Below are positions 28,219 to 35,900 of a stretch of 64,000 bases of DNA, in pieces. The notes below the pieces were generated by a model, which did no database searches, had not been told where the DNA came from, and worked only from the letters and a program-made list of their open reading frames with translations. The position numbers and the translations under genes were made by a program. Numbering within the stretch: the stretch's first letter is position 1; every line of letters starts with the position of its first letter. The stretch comes from Pseudomonas putida (GTDB taxonomy: Bacteria > Pseudomonadota > Gammaproteobacteria > Pseudomonadales > Pseudomonadaceae), in assembly GCF_003228315.1 (NCBI RefSeq), contig NZ_CP029693.1, forward strand, positions 1,612,001-1,676,000, written 5' to 3'.

Positions 28219-29127
28219 TCAGACCCCCTGGCCATTCCAGCGTGCATGAAGGTGGCGCCCGTCCAGGCTCAACATGGCCCCGTACATTTCCGGGCGACGG
28301 TCGCGGTAGATGCCCCAGCTCAGGCGCTCTTCGCGCATGGCGGCCAGATCGAGGCTGTGCACCAGCACGCCGGTGCTGTCGCGGTCGGCCTCGGCGAGCA
28401 ATTTGCCCTTGTGGTTACTGATGAAGGACGAACCGTAGAAGCTCATCTGCAAGTTTGGATCAAGGGTCGCCACCTCCCGGCCGACGCGGTTGGACGCCAC
28501 CACCGGCAGGATGTTCGCCGCCGCATGACCGCGCATGGTCATTTGCCAGTGATCACGCGAATCCAGCGTGGCGCAGCCAGGTTCCGAGCCGATGGCGGTA
28601 GGAAACAGCAGCACTTCGGCGCCCATCAAGGCCAGGCAACGGGCGGTTTCGGGGAACCACTGATCCCAGCAGATGCCCACGCCGATGCGCCCGAAGGCCG
28701 TGTCCCAGACCCGGAAACCGGTGTCGCCGGGGCTGAAGTATTCCTTCTCCTGATAGCCGATGGCGTTGGGGATATGGGTCTTGCGATACACCCCCAGCAA
28801 ACGCCCGTCGGCATCGGCCACGGTCAAGGAATTGAAGTAAGCGTTGCCGGCCTTCTCGAACCAGCTCAGGGGCAACACCACACCCAACTCCCTGGCCAGC
28901 GCGGCGAAGCGCTTGAGAACCGGACTGTCGCCGAAGGTCTGCGCAAGGGCCAGGTGCTGATGGCTTTGCTCGATGCAGAAGTACGGCGTGGCGAACAGCT
29001 CCTGCAAGAGGATGACCTGTGCGCCCTTGGCCGCCGCTTCACGCACCAGCTGTTCGGCTTGATCGAGGTTGTGGTTCAGGTCCCAGGTGCAGGGCATCTG
29101 GGTGGTGGCGATGGTCAACAGGGTCAT
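28219..29127 (-). CDS. aguB: N-carbamoylputrescine amidase
   Basis: A 302-residue nitrilase-superfamily amidase that converts N-carbamoylputrescine to putrescine. The Glu-Lys-Cys triad is visible: LQELFATPYF, FYRKTHIPN (here GVYRKTHIPNAIGYQEKEYFSPGD) and GVGICWDQWFPETAR. The ATG at 29127 is four bases after the aguA stop; a longer open frame upstream lies inside aguA. Together AguA and AguB turn agmatine into putrescine. Confidence 0.95.
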   Translation of the reverse strand: MTLLTIATTQMPCTWDLNHNLDQAEQLVREAAAKGAQVILLQELFATPYFCIEQSHQHLALAQTFGDSPVLKRFAALARELGVVLPLSWFEKAGNAYFNSLTVADADGRLLGVYRKTHIPNAIGYQEKEYFSPGDTGFRVWDTAFGRIGVGICWDQWFPETARCLALMGAEVLLFPTAIGSEPGCATLDSRDHWQMTMRGHAAANILPVVASNRVGREVATLDPNLQMSFYGSSFISNHKGKLLAEADRDSTGVLVHSLDLAAMREERLSWGIYRDRRPEMYGAMLSLDGRHLHARWNGQGV

Positions 29128-29131
29128 GGCC

Positions 29132-30184
29132 TCAACCCTCCACCGGCCAGGCCGGCTGTTGCTGGGTGATGCAATGCACCCCGCCGCCGCCATGGGCCAG
29201 ATTATTGATGCGCACCGGTACCACTTCGCGTCCGGGGAATGCCTGGGCAAGGGTCTTTGCCGCCACGTCATCGGCGGCAATGCCGTAGGCCGGCATGATG
29301 ATCGCGTCGTTGGCGATGTAGAAGTTGGTGTACGAGGCGCAAAACACTTCAGCTTCAGTGTCCACGGCTTCGCTGGCTTCATACAGCTCGATCAGCTCGA
29401 ACTTGCGGCCCTTGGCATCGGTGGCCAGTTCCAGGGCGCGACGGTTCTCCCGCGCCACTTCGGCATACACCGATTGCTGGTCGTGGGTGGCGTCCACCAG
29501 CAACACGCCGGGACGGGCGAAGGCGCACACGCCATCGACATGGCCATCGGTCATGTCGCCGGTGACGTAGTCGGGGTCGCCCGGCAGCCAGATGGTTTTC
29601 TTCACGCCCAACAGACGGGCGAAGATGTCTTCCATCTCGGCTTTGCTTATGCCCGGGTTGCGGTTGGGGTTGAGCAGGACCGACTCGGTGGTGATCAGCG
29701 TGCCTTCGCCGTCGACGTGGATGGCACCGCCTTCATTGCTCAGGTGCGTGCCAAAGCACGGCAGGCCCAGATGATTGAGTGCGCGACGCGCCAGACCTTC
29801 ATCCAGATCATGGGCCGACTTGCCGCCCCAGGCGTTGAAGCGCCAGCTCACACCGGCCAGGCCTTGTTGCGGATGGCAGACGAAGCTTGGGCCGGAGTCA
29901 CGGCACCAGCTGTCGTTCACCGGCAGCTCGATCAGTTCGATGTTGGCGCCGCACAGGGCCTTGGCGCTGTCTACTGCCGAGGGGTCGACGACCATCTTCA
30001 CCGGTTCGAAACGGGCAATCGCGTTGGCCACGCCGGCGAAATCTTCCTGCACCTGCGCCAGGGTCACGCGCCAACCCGACTCCCAGAGCGCCTGGTTGTG
30101 CGGCCAGACCATCCAGGTCGCGGCGTGGCGAACCCACTCCGCCGGCATCATCCAACCACTGTTTCCCATCTCGTTCTGCTGCAT
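29132..30184 (-). CDS. aguA: Agmatine deiminase
   Basis: A 350-residue cytoplasmic agmatine deiminase, making N-carbamoylputrescine and ammonia from agmatine. Motifs: MPAEWVRHAATWMVWPHN, VNDSWCRDSGPSFV, SNEGGAIHVDGEGTLITTESV and the catalytic cysteine in GGGGVHCITQQQP. The start MQQNEMGNSG at 30184 has AAGGG upstream; the frame is open to 30277 without a better site. First gene of aguA-aguB-binding protein, divergent from a LysR gene. Confidence 0.95.
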   Translation of the reverse strand: MQQNEMGNSGWMMPAEWVRHAATWMVWPHNQALWESGWRVTLAQVQEDFAGVANAIARFEPVKMVVDPSAVDSAKALCGANIELIELPVNDSWCRDSGPSFVCHPQQGLAGVSWRFNAWGGKSAHDLDEGLARRALNHLGLPCFGTHLSNEGGAIHVDGEGTLITTESVLLNPNRNPGISKAEMEDIFARLLGVKKTIWLPGDPDYVTGDMTDGHVDGVCAFARPGVLLVDATHDQQSVYAEVARENRRALELATDAKGRKFELIELYEASEAVDTEAEVFCASYTNFYIANDAIIMPAYGIAADDVAAKTLAQAFPGREVVPVRINNLAHGGGGVHCITQQQPAWPVEG

Positions 30185-30319
30185 GATAAAAAGCCCTTTA
30201 GTTAAGCCATTGTGTTCAATGAAAACTGCCTTGGCGGTCTTGGCATACATGCTACGGCGCGTAAAAATGGCAAACAAACGATGGATTTTGCAGAAAAGTG
30301 ATTAGAGGAACTTATCAGT

Positions 30320-31174
30320 ATGCTCAAGCACTGGCCGCCGCTCAGCACCCTGCGCGGCTTTGAAGCGGCTGCCCGGCTGGGCAGTTTTCACAAGGCTGCC
30401 GAGGAGTTGCACCTGACCCAGTCGGCCATCAGCCAGCAGATTCGCAGCCTCGAGGCGTACCTTGAACAGCCGCTGTTTTTTCGCAGCGGGCGCAGCGTCA
30501 GCCTGACCGATGCCGGCCACGATCTGCTCAGCACCACCCAGGCGATGCTGCAGCAACTGGCCGTGGGCATCCGCCGACTCGGGCAATATCAGAAACCCAA
30601 TCAACTGGTGCTCAACACCACGCCGGCGTTCGCCCGCCACTGGCTATTGCCGCGCCTGGGGGATTTTCGCAACCGGCACCCGCAGATCGACCTGTGGATC
30701 TACAGCACCGATGAGGTGCCGGACATGGCCACCCAGACCATCGACATCGCCGTGCGCGATGACATCAGCTCCCAGGCCGAGTGCAGCTTCAAGGTGCTGT
30801 ATGCCGACCGCCTCTACCCGGCGTGCCACCCCGGCGTTTTGGCGCAACCTGTCGAGGCACGCACCACGCTGCACGGCGAACGGGAAATGGATTGGAGTCA
30901 TTGGGCGGTGGAGGCCGGGGTCGATGTCGGCCAACAGGATCAGGGTCTGAACTTCTCCGATCCGGGCCTGTTGCTGGATGCCGCGTGCGCGGGGCTGGGT
31001 ATTGCCCTGGTCAGCCAGGTGCTGAGCCGGCAGGCGCGGGCCACCGGCCTGTTACAGCCGCTGGTGGAACAGACCATTCGCGGTCCGAACTGGGCGCTGT
31101 TGACCCATCGCGACAGTGAAAACAGTGCGCTGGCGTTCAGTGAGTGGCTGGTGGAGAACCTGGATGCGCAATAA
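30320..31174 (+). CDS. LysR-family regulator (GcvA-like), probably of the agu operon
   Basis: A 284-residue LysR protein with the HTH region LKHWPPLSTLRGFEAAARLGSFHKAAEELHLTQSAISQQIRSLEAYL and a GcvA-like effector domain. It is divergent from aguA across 135 bp and is the obvious candidate regulator of the agmatine genes. P. aeruginosa uses a TetR-type AguR for this job, so a LysR partner would differ from that model; the link is by position only. Confidence 0.88.
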   Translation: MLKHWPPLSTLRGFEAAARLGSFHKAAEELHLTQSAISQQIRSLEAYLEQPLFFRSGRSVSLTDAGHDLLSTTQAMLQQLAVGIRRLGQYQKPNQLVLNTTPAFARHWLLPRLGDFRNRHPQIDLWIYSTDEVPDMATQTIDIAVRDDISSQAECSFKVLYADRLYPACHPGVLAQPVEARTTLHGEREMDWSHWAVEAGVDVGQQDQGLNFSDPGLLLDAACAGLGIALVSQVLSRQARATGLLQPLVEQTIRGPNWALLTHRDSENSALAFSEWLVENLDAQ

Positions 31175-31178
31175 ACCC

Positions 31179-31278
31179 TGTAGGAGCGAGCCTGCTCGCG
31201 ATGGTCGTTAACGATAACGCTGGCTGCCTGACACCCCGCGGTGCCGGTGCCTCCATCGCGAGCATGCTCGCTCCTACA
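31179..31278. repeat. REPIN (100-bp type)
   Basis: Conserved spacer GTCGTTAACGATAACGCTGGCTG...ACACCCCGCGG between facing arms; the right arm carries AGCATGCTCGC in place of AGCAGGCTCGC. Between convergent lysR and ppx. Confidence 0.9.
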
Positions 31279-31310
31279 GTTGATTGCGTTCGCCCGAACA
31301 ACCCGAGTAA

Positions 31311-32246
31311 TCAGTGCCGGGACATCAGGCCGTGCAGGACCCCGAAGCGCAAGCCAGGCTCGGACGGTGTCATGTGCGAAATGCCGAAGACCTTGAACGC
31401 CGCGAGCATCAGCACCAGGCCGCCCGGCAGGATGCTCATGCGATGGGCTTGCAGGCCCGCCAGTCGCAGCTTTTTGACGTGCCCGACTTCCAGCAGGCGT
31501 ACGGACAAACGCAGCAGGCCACTGTAGGTGATGCCGCTCTGGCCGAAGTCGTTCAGGCCGTTGGCATTGAGGATCCTGGCCAGCATGCGTGCGGTGCCGG
31601 ATGAGCCGATGGTCTGCTGCCAGCCCTTGGCTCGATAACGCCGGGCCACCTTATCGAACGCCAGGGTAGCCACGCGCTCGGCCTCGAGCAGTGCTTCGGC
31701 AGTGATGCGCCCTCCGGCGAAGTAGCGCGCACCGAAGGTGCCGCTGCCGATGGCAATGCTCTGGGTGACCAAAGGCTCGGTGCCGCGCCCCAGAATCAAC
31801 TCGGTCGACCCCCCGCCGATATCCACCACCAGCCGCATGCTCTCGGCGCAGGGGATCGTGTGAGCGACGCCGGCATACACCAGTCGGGCTTCTTCCTGTC
31901 CGGAGATGACGTCGATCCGAAACCCCAGGTGACGCTCGGCACTGGCCAGGAAAAGCTCGGCATTATCGGCCTCGCGCACCGCGCTGGTGGCCACCGCCCG
32001 CACCCGCCCGGCCTCGAAACCGCGCAGTTTCTTGCCGAATCGCGCCAGCGCCTGCCAGCCGCGATCCAGCGCCAGTTCGTCCAGCGCCCCGCCCTGAAAC
32101 CCTTCCGCCAGCCGCACCGGCTCGCGCAAGGTTTTCACCTCCTGAATCATGAACGCCTGATTGCGCCTGACAGGCTGGCCGATCATCAGGCGAAACGCGT
32201 TGGAGCCCAGGTCAATGGCGGCAAAAAGGGAGGCGTCACCTTTCAT
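31311..32246 (-). CDS. Ppx/GppA-family phosphatase (short exopolyphosphatase)
   Basis: A 311-residue ASKHA-fold protein with phosphate-binding loops AAIDLGSNAFRLMI near the N-terminus and VVDIGGGSTELILG mid-protein. It contains only the two catalytic domains and lacks the C-terminal HD-like region of the ~500-residue Ppx and GppA, like the short PPX2-type exopolyphosphatases. The substrate could be polyphosphate or pppGpp. The ATG at 32246 has AGGAA eight bases upstream. A Pho-box-like element on its own strand lies about 90 bp upstream, and the divergent neighbour is a polyphosphate kinase. Confidence 0.88.
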   Translation of the reverse strand: MKGDASLFAAIDLGSNAFRLMIGQPVRRNQAFMIQEVKTLREPVRLAEGFQGGALDELALDRGWQALARFGKKLRGFEAGRVRAVATSAVREADNAELFLASAERHLGFRIDVISGQEEARLVYAGVAHTIPCAESMRLVVDIGGGSTELILGRGTEPLVTQSIAIGSGTFGARYFAGGRITAEALLEAERVATLAFDKVARRYRAKGWQQTIGSSGTARMLARILNANGLNDFGQSGITYSGLLRLSVRLLEVGHVKKLRLAGLQAHRMSILPGGLVLMLAAFKVFGISHMTPSEPGLRFGVLHGLMSRH

Positions 32247-32336
32247 GGTTGGGATTCCTGGCAGTTTTCTTATCGGCCCGCGAGCGGCATTGCACCGCAC
32301 GCTGAAGCGGTTTGCGCCGATCCTGCCATGGGTTCG

Positions 32337-32354
32337 GTGACATCCCGATGACAG
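32337..32354 (-). promoter_or_regulatory. Pho-box-like element facing the Ppx/GppA gene
   Basis: On the minus strand CTGTCAT-CGGG-ATGTCAC gives two seven-base repeats with an 11-base period. The first matches the PhoB half-site CTGTCAT at all seven positions, the second at five. Confidence 0.6.
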
Positions 32355-32368
32355 CGCAATTAAATCTG

Positions 32369-32397
32369 CCATCACCTGTTCGTCACCACAGCGTCAC
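32369..32397 (+). promoter_or_regulatory. Triple Pho-box-like repeat facing ppk2
   Basis: Three seven-base repeats, CCATCAC, TCGTCAC and GCGTCAC, follow one another with exactly 11-base spacing, the periodicity of PhoB binding. Individual matches to CTGTCAT are weaker than in the divergent element. Confidence 0.5.
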
Positions 32398-32447
32398 ATG
32401 CCCCGGCATAGCATGCTGGCTTCCACCTCTCGTCGGGAGTTCTGACC

Positions 32448-33365
32448 ATGCTGTTGACCAACGACACCCTGATGCAACGCATCCATCGCGAACTGCTCGA
32501 TCACAGCGACGAAGAGCTTGAACTGGAGCTTCTGGAGGATGATCACGACCTCGGTTCCCTGTTCGGCGATCACCCCGACGAAAGCCCGCAAAAACAGGAA
32601 CGCCGGCGTTACTTCAGCGAACTGTTCCGCCTGCAGGGTGAGTTGGTGAAGCTGCAGAGCTGGGTGGTCAAGACCGGGCACAAGGTGGTGATCCTGTTCG
32701 AAGGCCGCGACGCCGCCGGCAAGGGCGGTGTGATCAAGCGCATCACCCAGCGTCTCAACCCCCGGGTCTGCCGGGTCGCCGCCCTGCCCGCGCCCAATGA
32801 CCGCGAACGCACCCAGTGGTATTTCCAGCGCTACGTCTCGCACCTGCCGGCCGCCGGCGAAATCGTCCTGTTCGACCGCAGCTGGTACAACCGCGCCGGG
32901 GTCGAGCAAGTGATGGGCTTTTGCAACGCGGATCAATATGAAGAATTCTTCCGCACCGTGCCGGAGTTCGAACGGATGCTCGCCCGCTCGGGCATCCAGT
33001 TGATCAAATACTGGTTCTCGATTTCCGACCAGGAACAGCACCTGCGCTTCCTCAGCCGCATCCATGACCCGCTCAAGCAATGGAAGCTCAGCCCCATGGA
33101 CCTGGAATCGCGCCGACGCTGGGAGGCCTACACCAAGGCCAAGGAAGTCATGCTCGAACGCACCCACATCGCCGAAGCGCCCTGGTGGGTGGTACAGGCC
33201 GACGACAAGAAAAAGGCCCGGCTCAACTGCATCCATCACCTGCTGAGCCAGATGCCTTACGAGGAAGTCGAGCTGCCGGTGATCGAACTGCCGCAGCGCG
33301 TGCGCCAGGAAGACTACTCACGCAATCCGACGCCACCGGAAATCATCGTGCCGCAGGTTTACTGA
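32448..33365 (+). CDS. ppk2: Polyphosphate kinase 2
   Basis: A 305-residue PPK2 of the single-domain type that moves phosphate between polyphosphate and nucleoside diphosphates. The Walker A FEGRDAAGKGG (about residues 84-94), Walker B VLFDRSWYNRAGVE and lid region with arginines are present. An acidic N-terminal extension (DEEELELELLEDDHD) precedes the core. It is divergent from the Ppx/GppA phosphatase, so synthesis and breakdown of polyphosphate share one control region. A strong terminator follows at 33446. Confidence 0.93.
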   Translation: MLLTNDTLMQRIHRELLDHSDEELELELLEDDHDLGSLFGDHPDESPQKQERRRYFSELFRLQGELVKLQSWVVKTGHKVVILFEGRDAAGKGGVIKRITQRLNPRVCRVAALPAPNDRERTQWYFQRYVSHLPAAGEIVLFDRSWYNRAGVEQVMGFCNADQYEEFFRTVPEFERMLARSGIQLIKYWFSISDQEQHLRFLSRIHDPLKQWKLSPMDLESRRRWEAYTKAKEVMLERTHIAEAPWWVVQADDKKKARLNCIHHLLSQMPYEEVELPVIELPQRVRQEDYSRNPTPPEIIVPQVY

Positions 33366-33445
33366 CGAACCGGCGTCTAGGCGTCATGAATCTGTAACCT
33401 GGCTGCCGCAATACTGACGCCATACACCGCGTGCTTTTTTTTCCC

Positions 33446-33471
33446 GCCGTCCTTAAGGACGGCTTTTTTTT
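33446..33471 (+). terminator. Rho-independent terminator of ppk2
   Basis: GCCGTCC-TTAA-GGACGGC stem followed by eight T. Confidence 0.92.
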
Positions 33472-33483
33472 GCCCGCTCCCCC

Positions 33484-33583
33484 TGTAGGAGCGAGCCTGC
33501 TCGCGATGGACGAAGGGACACCGCGGGGTGTCAGGCTGCCAGCGTTATCGTTGACGACCATCGCGAGCAGGCTCGCTCCTACA
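33484..33583. repeat. REPIN (100-bp type)
   Basis: Facing arms with the conserved spacer in reverse orientation (GGGGTGTCAGGCTGCCAGCGTTATCGTTGACG). Confidence 0.9.
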
Positions 33584-33815
33584 GGGGACCGCGATCTGCT
33601 TTTGCTTTGGTTTTTGATCTTGATTTTGATGTTGACCTGCCCCGTCGGAATACCGGAGCGAGGGAACCCTGAGCCTAAGCGAAGGGCCGTACGTCAGGGG
33701 ATAAAAGCGCTTGGTTACTTGGCGCTTTTCCAAGTAACCCGCCGTCAGGGCGGAACCATAAGCAGCCATCACCAAAAAAACGGATATGTACCCAGTCAAC
33801 AACACACACGCCAGC
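33584..33815. repeat. Non-coding region with interleaved hairpins (intergenic repeat candidate)
   Basis: No ORF with a ribosome site. Two perfect stems interleave: AAAAGCGC (33703-33710) with GCGCTTTT (33722-33729), and GGTTACTTGG (33713-33722) with CCAAGTAACC (33730-33739), followed by CGCCGTCAGGGCGG. The GGTTACTTGG...CCAAGTAACCCGCC block resembles a dispersed intergenic repeat of Pseudomonas genomes, recalled from general knowledge and not checked. The T-rich segment 33595-33635 is unusual for the region. Confidence 0.5.
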
Positions 33816-33915
33816 TGTAGGAGCGAGCCTGCTCGCGATGGTCGTCAACGATGACGCTGGCTGTCTGACACCCCGCGGTGTTCCGTCGTTCATCGCGAGC
33901 AGGCTCGCTCCTACA
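33816..33915. repeat. REPIN (100-bp type)
   Basis: Second REPIN of the same gap, conserved spacer in forward orientation (GTCGTCAACGATGACGCTGGCTG). It is in opposite spacer orientation to the copy at 33484. Confidence 0.9.
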
Positions 33916-33926
33916 GGGTTCCTGCC

Positions 33927-34925
33927 TCAGGGATCGACCTGCCCCATCAGCTCGGCCACCGATTCCTCGCGCTTGGCATAGCGCTGCGCCAACACCGCGC
34001 AGACCATCAGTTGAATCTGATGAAACAGCATCAACGGCAGGATCAGCACGCCGATGGTGCTGCCGGCGAACAGCACTTGGGCCATGGGTACGCCGGTGGC
34101 GAGGCTTTTCTTCGAACCGCAGAACAGGATGGTGATGCGGTCTTCCTGGTTGAAACCAAAGGCCTTGCCCAGCACGGTCGACGCCACCAGCACCAGCACC
34201 AGCACCACGCAGCAGGCCACCACCAGCCCCGCCAGGTCCCGCAGCGGAATCTGATGCCAGATGCCTTCATTCACCGCTTCGCTGAACGCGCCATAGACCA
34301 CCAGCAGAATCGAGCCCTGGTCGACGAATTTCAGCCAGCTCTTGTTGCGCCCCACCCAGGCGCCGATCCAGCGCCGGGCGATCTGCCCGGCAATGAACGG
34401 CAGCAGCAGTTGCACGCTGATCTTGAGGATCGCGTCCAGGGTCGAGCCGCCGTCGCCATGCACATTGAGCAGCAGCGTCACCAGCAGTGGTGTGAGGAAG
34501 ATCCCGAACAAGCTGGACGCCGCCGCGCTGCAAATCGCCGCCGGAATGTTGCCGCGCGCCAGGGACGTGAACGCAATCGCCGATTGCACCGTGGCGGGCA
34601 GCGCGCAGAGATAGAGCATGCCCATGTACAGGTTGTCGCCGATCAGCGGTGACAGCACCGGCTTGAGCGCCAGGCCCAGCAGCGGAAACAGGATGAAGGT
34701 CAGGCTGAATACCAGCAGATGCAGGCGCCAGTGGCCGGCGCCGGCAATGATCGATTCGCGCGACAGCTTGGCGCCGTGCAGGAAGAACAACAGGGCAATG
34801 GCGATATTGGTCAGCCAGCCAAAGCCCACCGCTACCTGCCCGCTGGCAGGCAGGAAGCTGGCGAGAAGGACCACGCCGACCAGGGTCAGGGTGAAGTTGT
34901 CGGGCAGGAAGCGAGGGCGAGTCAT
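33927..34925 (-). CDS. Bile acid:sodium symporter-family membrane protein (YfeH-like)
   Basis: A 332-residue integral membrane protein of the SBF-like family with about nine or ten hydrophobic segments, beginning FTLTLVGVVLLASFLPASG. Conserved-looking family features are the LPATVQSAIAFTSLARGNIPAAICSAAAS segment and FCGSKKSLATGVPMAQVLF near the C-terminus. Relatives include YfeH; the transported solute is not known. Two ATGs are possible (34925 MTRPRF and 34934 MIPMTR). No operon partner. Confidence 0.85.
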   Translation of the reverse strand: MTRPRFLPDNFTLTLVGVVLLASFLPASGQVAVGFGWLTNIAIALLFFLHGAKLSRESIIAGAGHWRLHLLVFSLTFILFPLLGLALKPVLSPLIGDNLYMGMLYLCALPATVQSAIAFTSLARGNIPAAICSAAASSLFGIFLTPLLVTLLLNVHGDGGSTLDAILKISVQLLLPFIAGQIARRWIGAWVGRNKSWLKFVDQGSILLVVYGAFSEAVNEGIWHQIPLRDLAGLVVACCVVLVLVLVASTVLGKAFGFNQEDRITILFCGSKKSLATGVPMAQVLFAGSTIGVLILPLMLFHQIQLMVCAVLAQRYAKREESVAELMGQVDP

Positions 34926-35039
34926 GGGGATCATCCGGGTTTGCCAGGAACGTGGGCTCGACTCTACTCCGCCGCACAGCGGCCGGCTAACGCTAGTAAG
35001 CCAGTACATGTCGCGTAACGGACAAATCCACCATTCCCC

Positions 35040-35139
35040 TGTAGGAGCGAGCCTGCTCGCGATGGACGTCAACGATAACGCTGAAAACCTGACACCCCGC
35101 GGTGTTTTTGCCTCCATCGCGAGCAGGCTCGCTCCTACA
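35040..35139. repeat. REPIN (100-bp type)
   Basis: Conserved spacer GTCAACGATAACGCTG with local divergence (AAAACC). Lies immediately upstream of the GntR-controlled promoter at 35189. Confidence 0.9.
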
Positions 35140-35188
35140 GGGGATCGGTGTCGACCGCGCGTTTCATCGCCCGCTGACGAGAAACTCA

Positions 35189-35230
35189 TTCACAGCTCTT
35201 GCACAACCGATATTATGGTATACCATCATA
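35189..35230 (+). promoter_or_regulatory. Promoter and GntR-type operator 1
   Basis: A promoter with -35 TTCACA (35189-35194), 16-base spacer and -10 TATTAT (35211-35216) overlaps the palindrome TAT-N-ATGGTATACCAT-N-ATA at 35211-35230. The core ATGGTATACCAT is a perfect 12-bp palindrome of the TGGTATACCA kind bound by FadR/VanR-type GntR proteins. Position over the -10 predicts repression of the gene at 35267. Confidence 0.7.
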
Positions 35231-35266
35231 CGCACAGACACTTTCTTCCCCCATACGGAGCAGCTC

Positions 35267-35857
35267 ATGAGTTTCGAAATCCGCAAGATCGTCAGCTATG
35301 TCGAAGAAACCTTCATCGAAGGCGGCAAGGCCACCGATAAACCCGTGACTATGGTCGGGCTGGCCGTGGTGATGAAAAACCCGTGGGTGGGCAACGGTTT
35401 TGTCGAAGACCTCAAGCCGCAGATCCGCGCCAACTGCTCCGACCTGGGCGCGATGATGGTCGAGCGCCTGGTGGGCATCATCGGCGGTGCCGAGAAAATC
35501 GAGGCTTACGGCAAGGCAGCAGTGGTCGGCGCCGATGGCGAAATCGAGCACGCCTCCGCCGTGATCCACACCCTGCGCTTCGGCAACCACTACCGCGAAG
35601 CGGTCAAGGCCAAGAGCTACCTGAGCTTCACCAACAAGCGCGGCGGCCCGGGTACCTCGATCCAGATCCCGATGATGCACAAGGACGACGAAGGCCTGCG
35701 CTCGCACTACATCACCCTGGAAATGCAGATCGAAGACGCCCCGCGCGCCGACGAAATCGTCGTGGTCCTGGGTTGCGCCGATGGCGGCCGCATTCACCCG
35801 CGCATCGGCAACCGCTACATCGACCTGGAAGAACTGGCGGCTGAAAAAGCCCAGTAA
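35267..35857 (+). CDS. AA_synth-family protein (PF06684-type, function unknown)
   Basis: A 196-residue protein of the so-called amino acid synthesis family (AA_synth). The family name has no solid biochemical basis. Visible blocks are ETFIEGGKATDKPVTMVGLAVVMKNPW, MMVERLVGIIGGAEKIEAYGKAAVVG, SYLSFTNKRGGPGTSIQIPMMHKDD and VVVLGCADGGRIHPRIGNRY. First gene of the GntR-controlled catabolic unit; GGAG lies six bases before the ATG. Relatives are often found beside flavin-linked and hydrolase genes, as here, suggesting an enzymatic role in catabolism; that is inference. Confidence 0.8.
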   Translation: MSFEIRKIVSYVEETFIEGGKATDKPVTMVGLAVVMKNPWVGNGFVEDLKPQIRANCSDLGAMMVERLVGIIGGAEKIEAYGKAAVVGADGEIEHASAVIHTLRFGNHYREAVKAKSYLSFTNKRGGPGTSIQIPMMHKDDEGLRSHYITLEMQIEDAPRADEIVVVLGCADGGRIHPRIGNRYIDLEELAAEKAQ

Positions 35858-35900
35858 GACGGGTCGGTCACTACAACAAAAAGGTATGCAGGAGCGCTCC

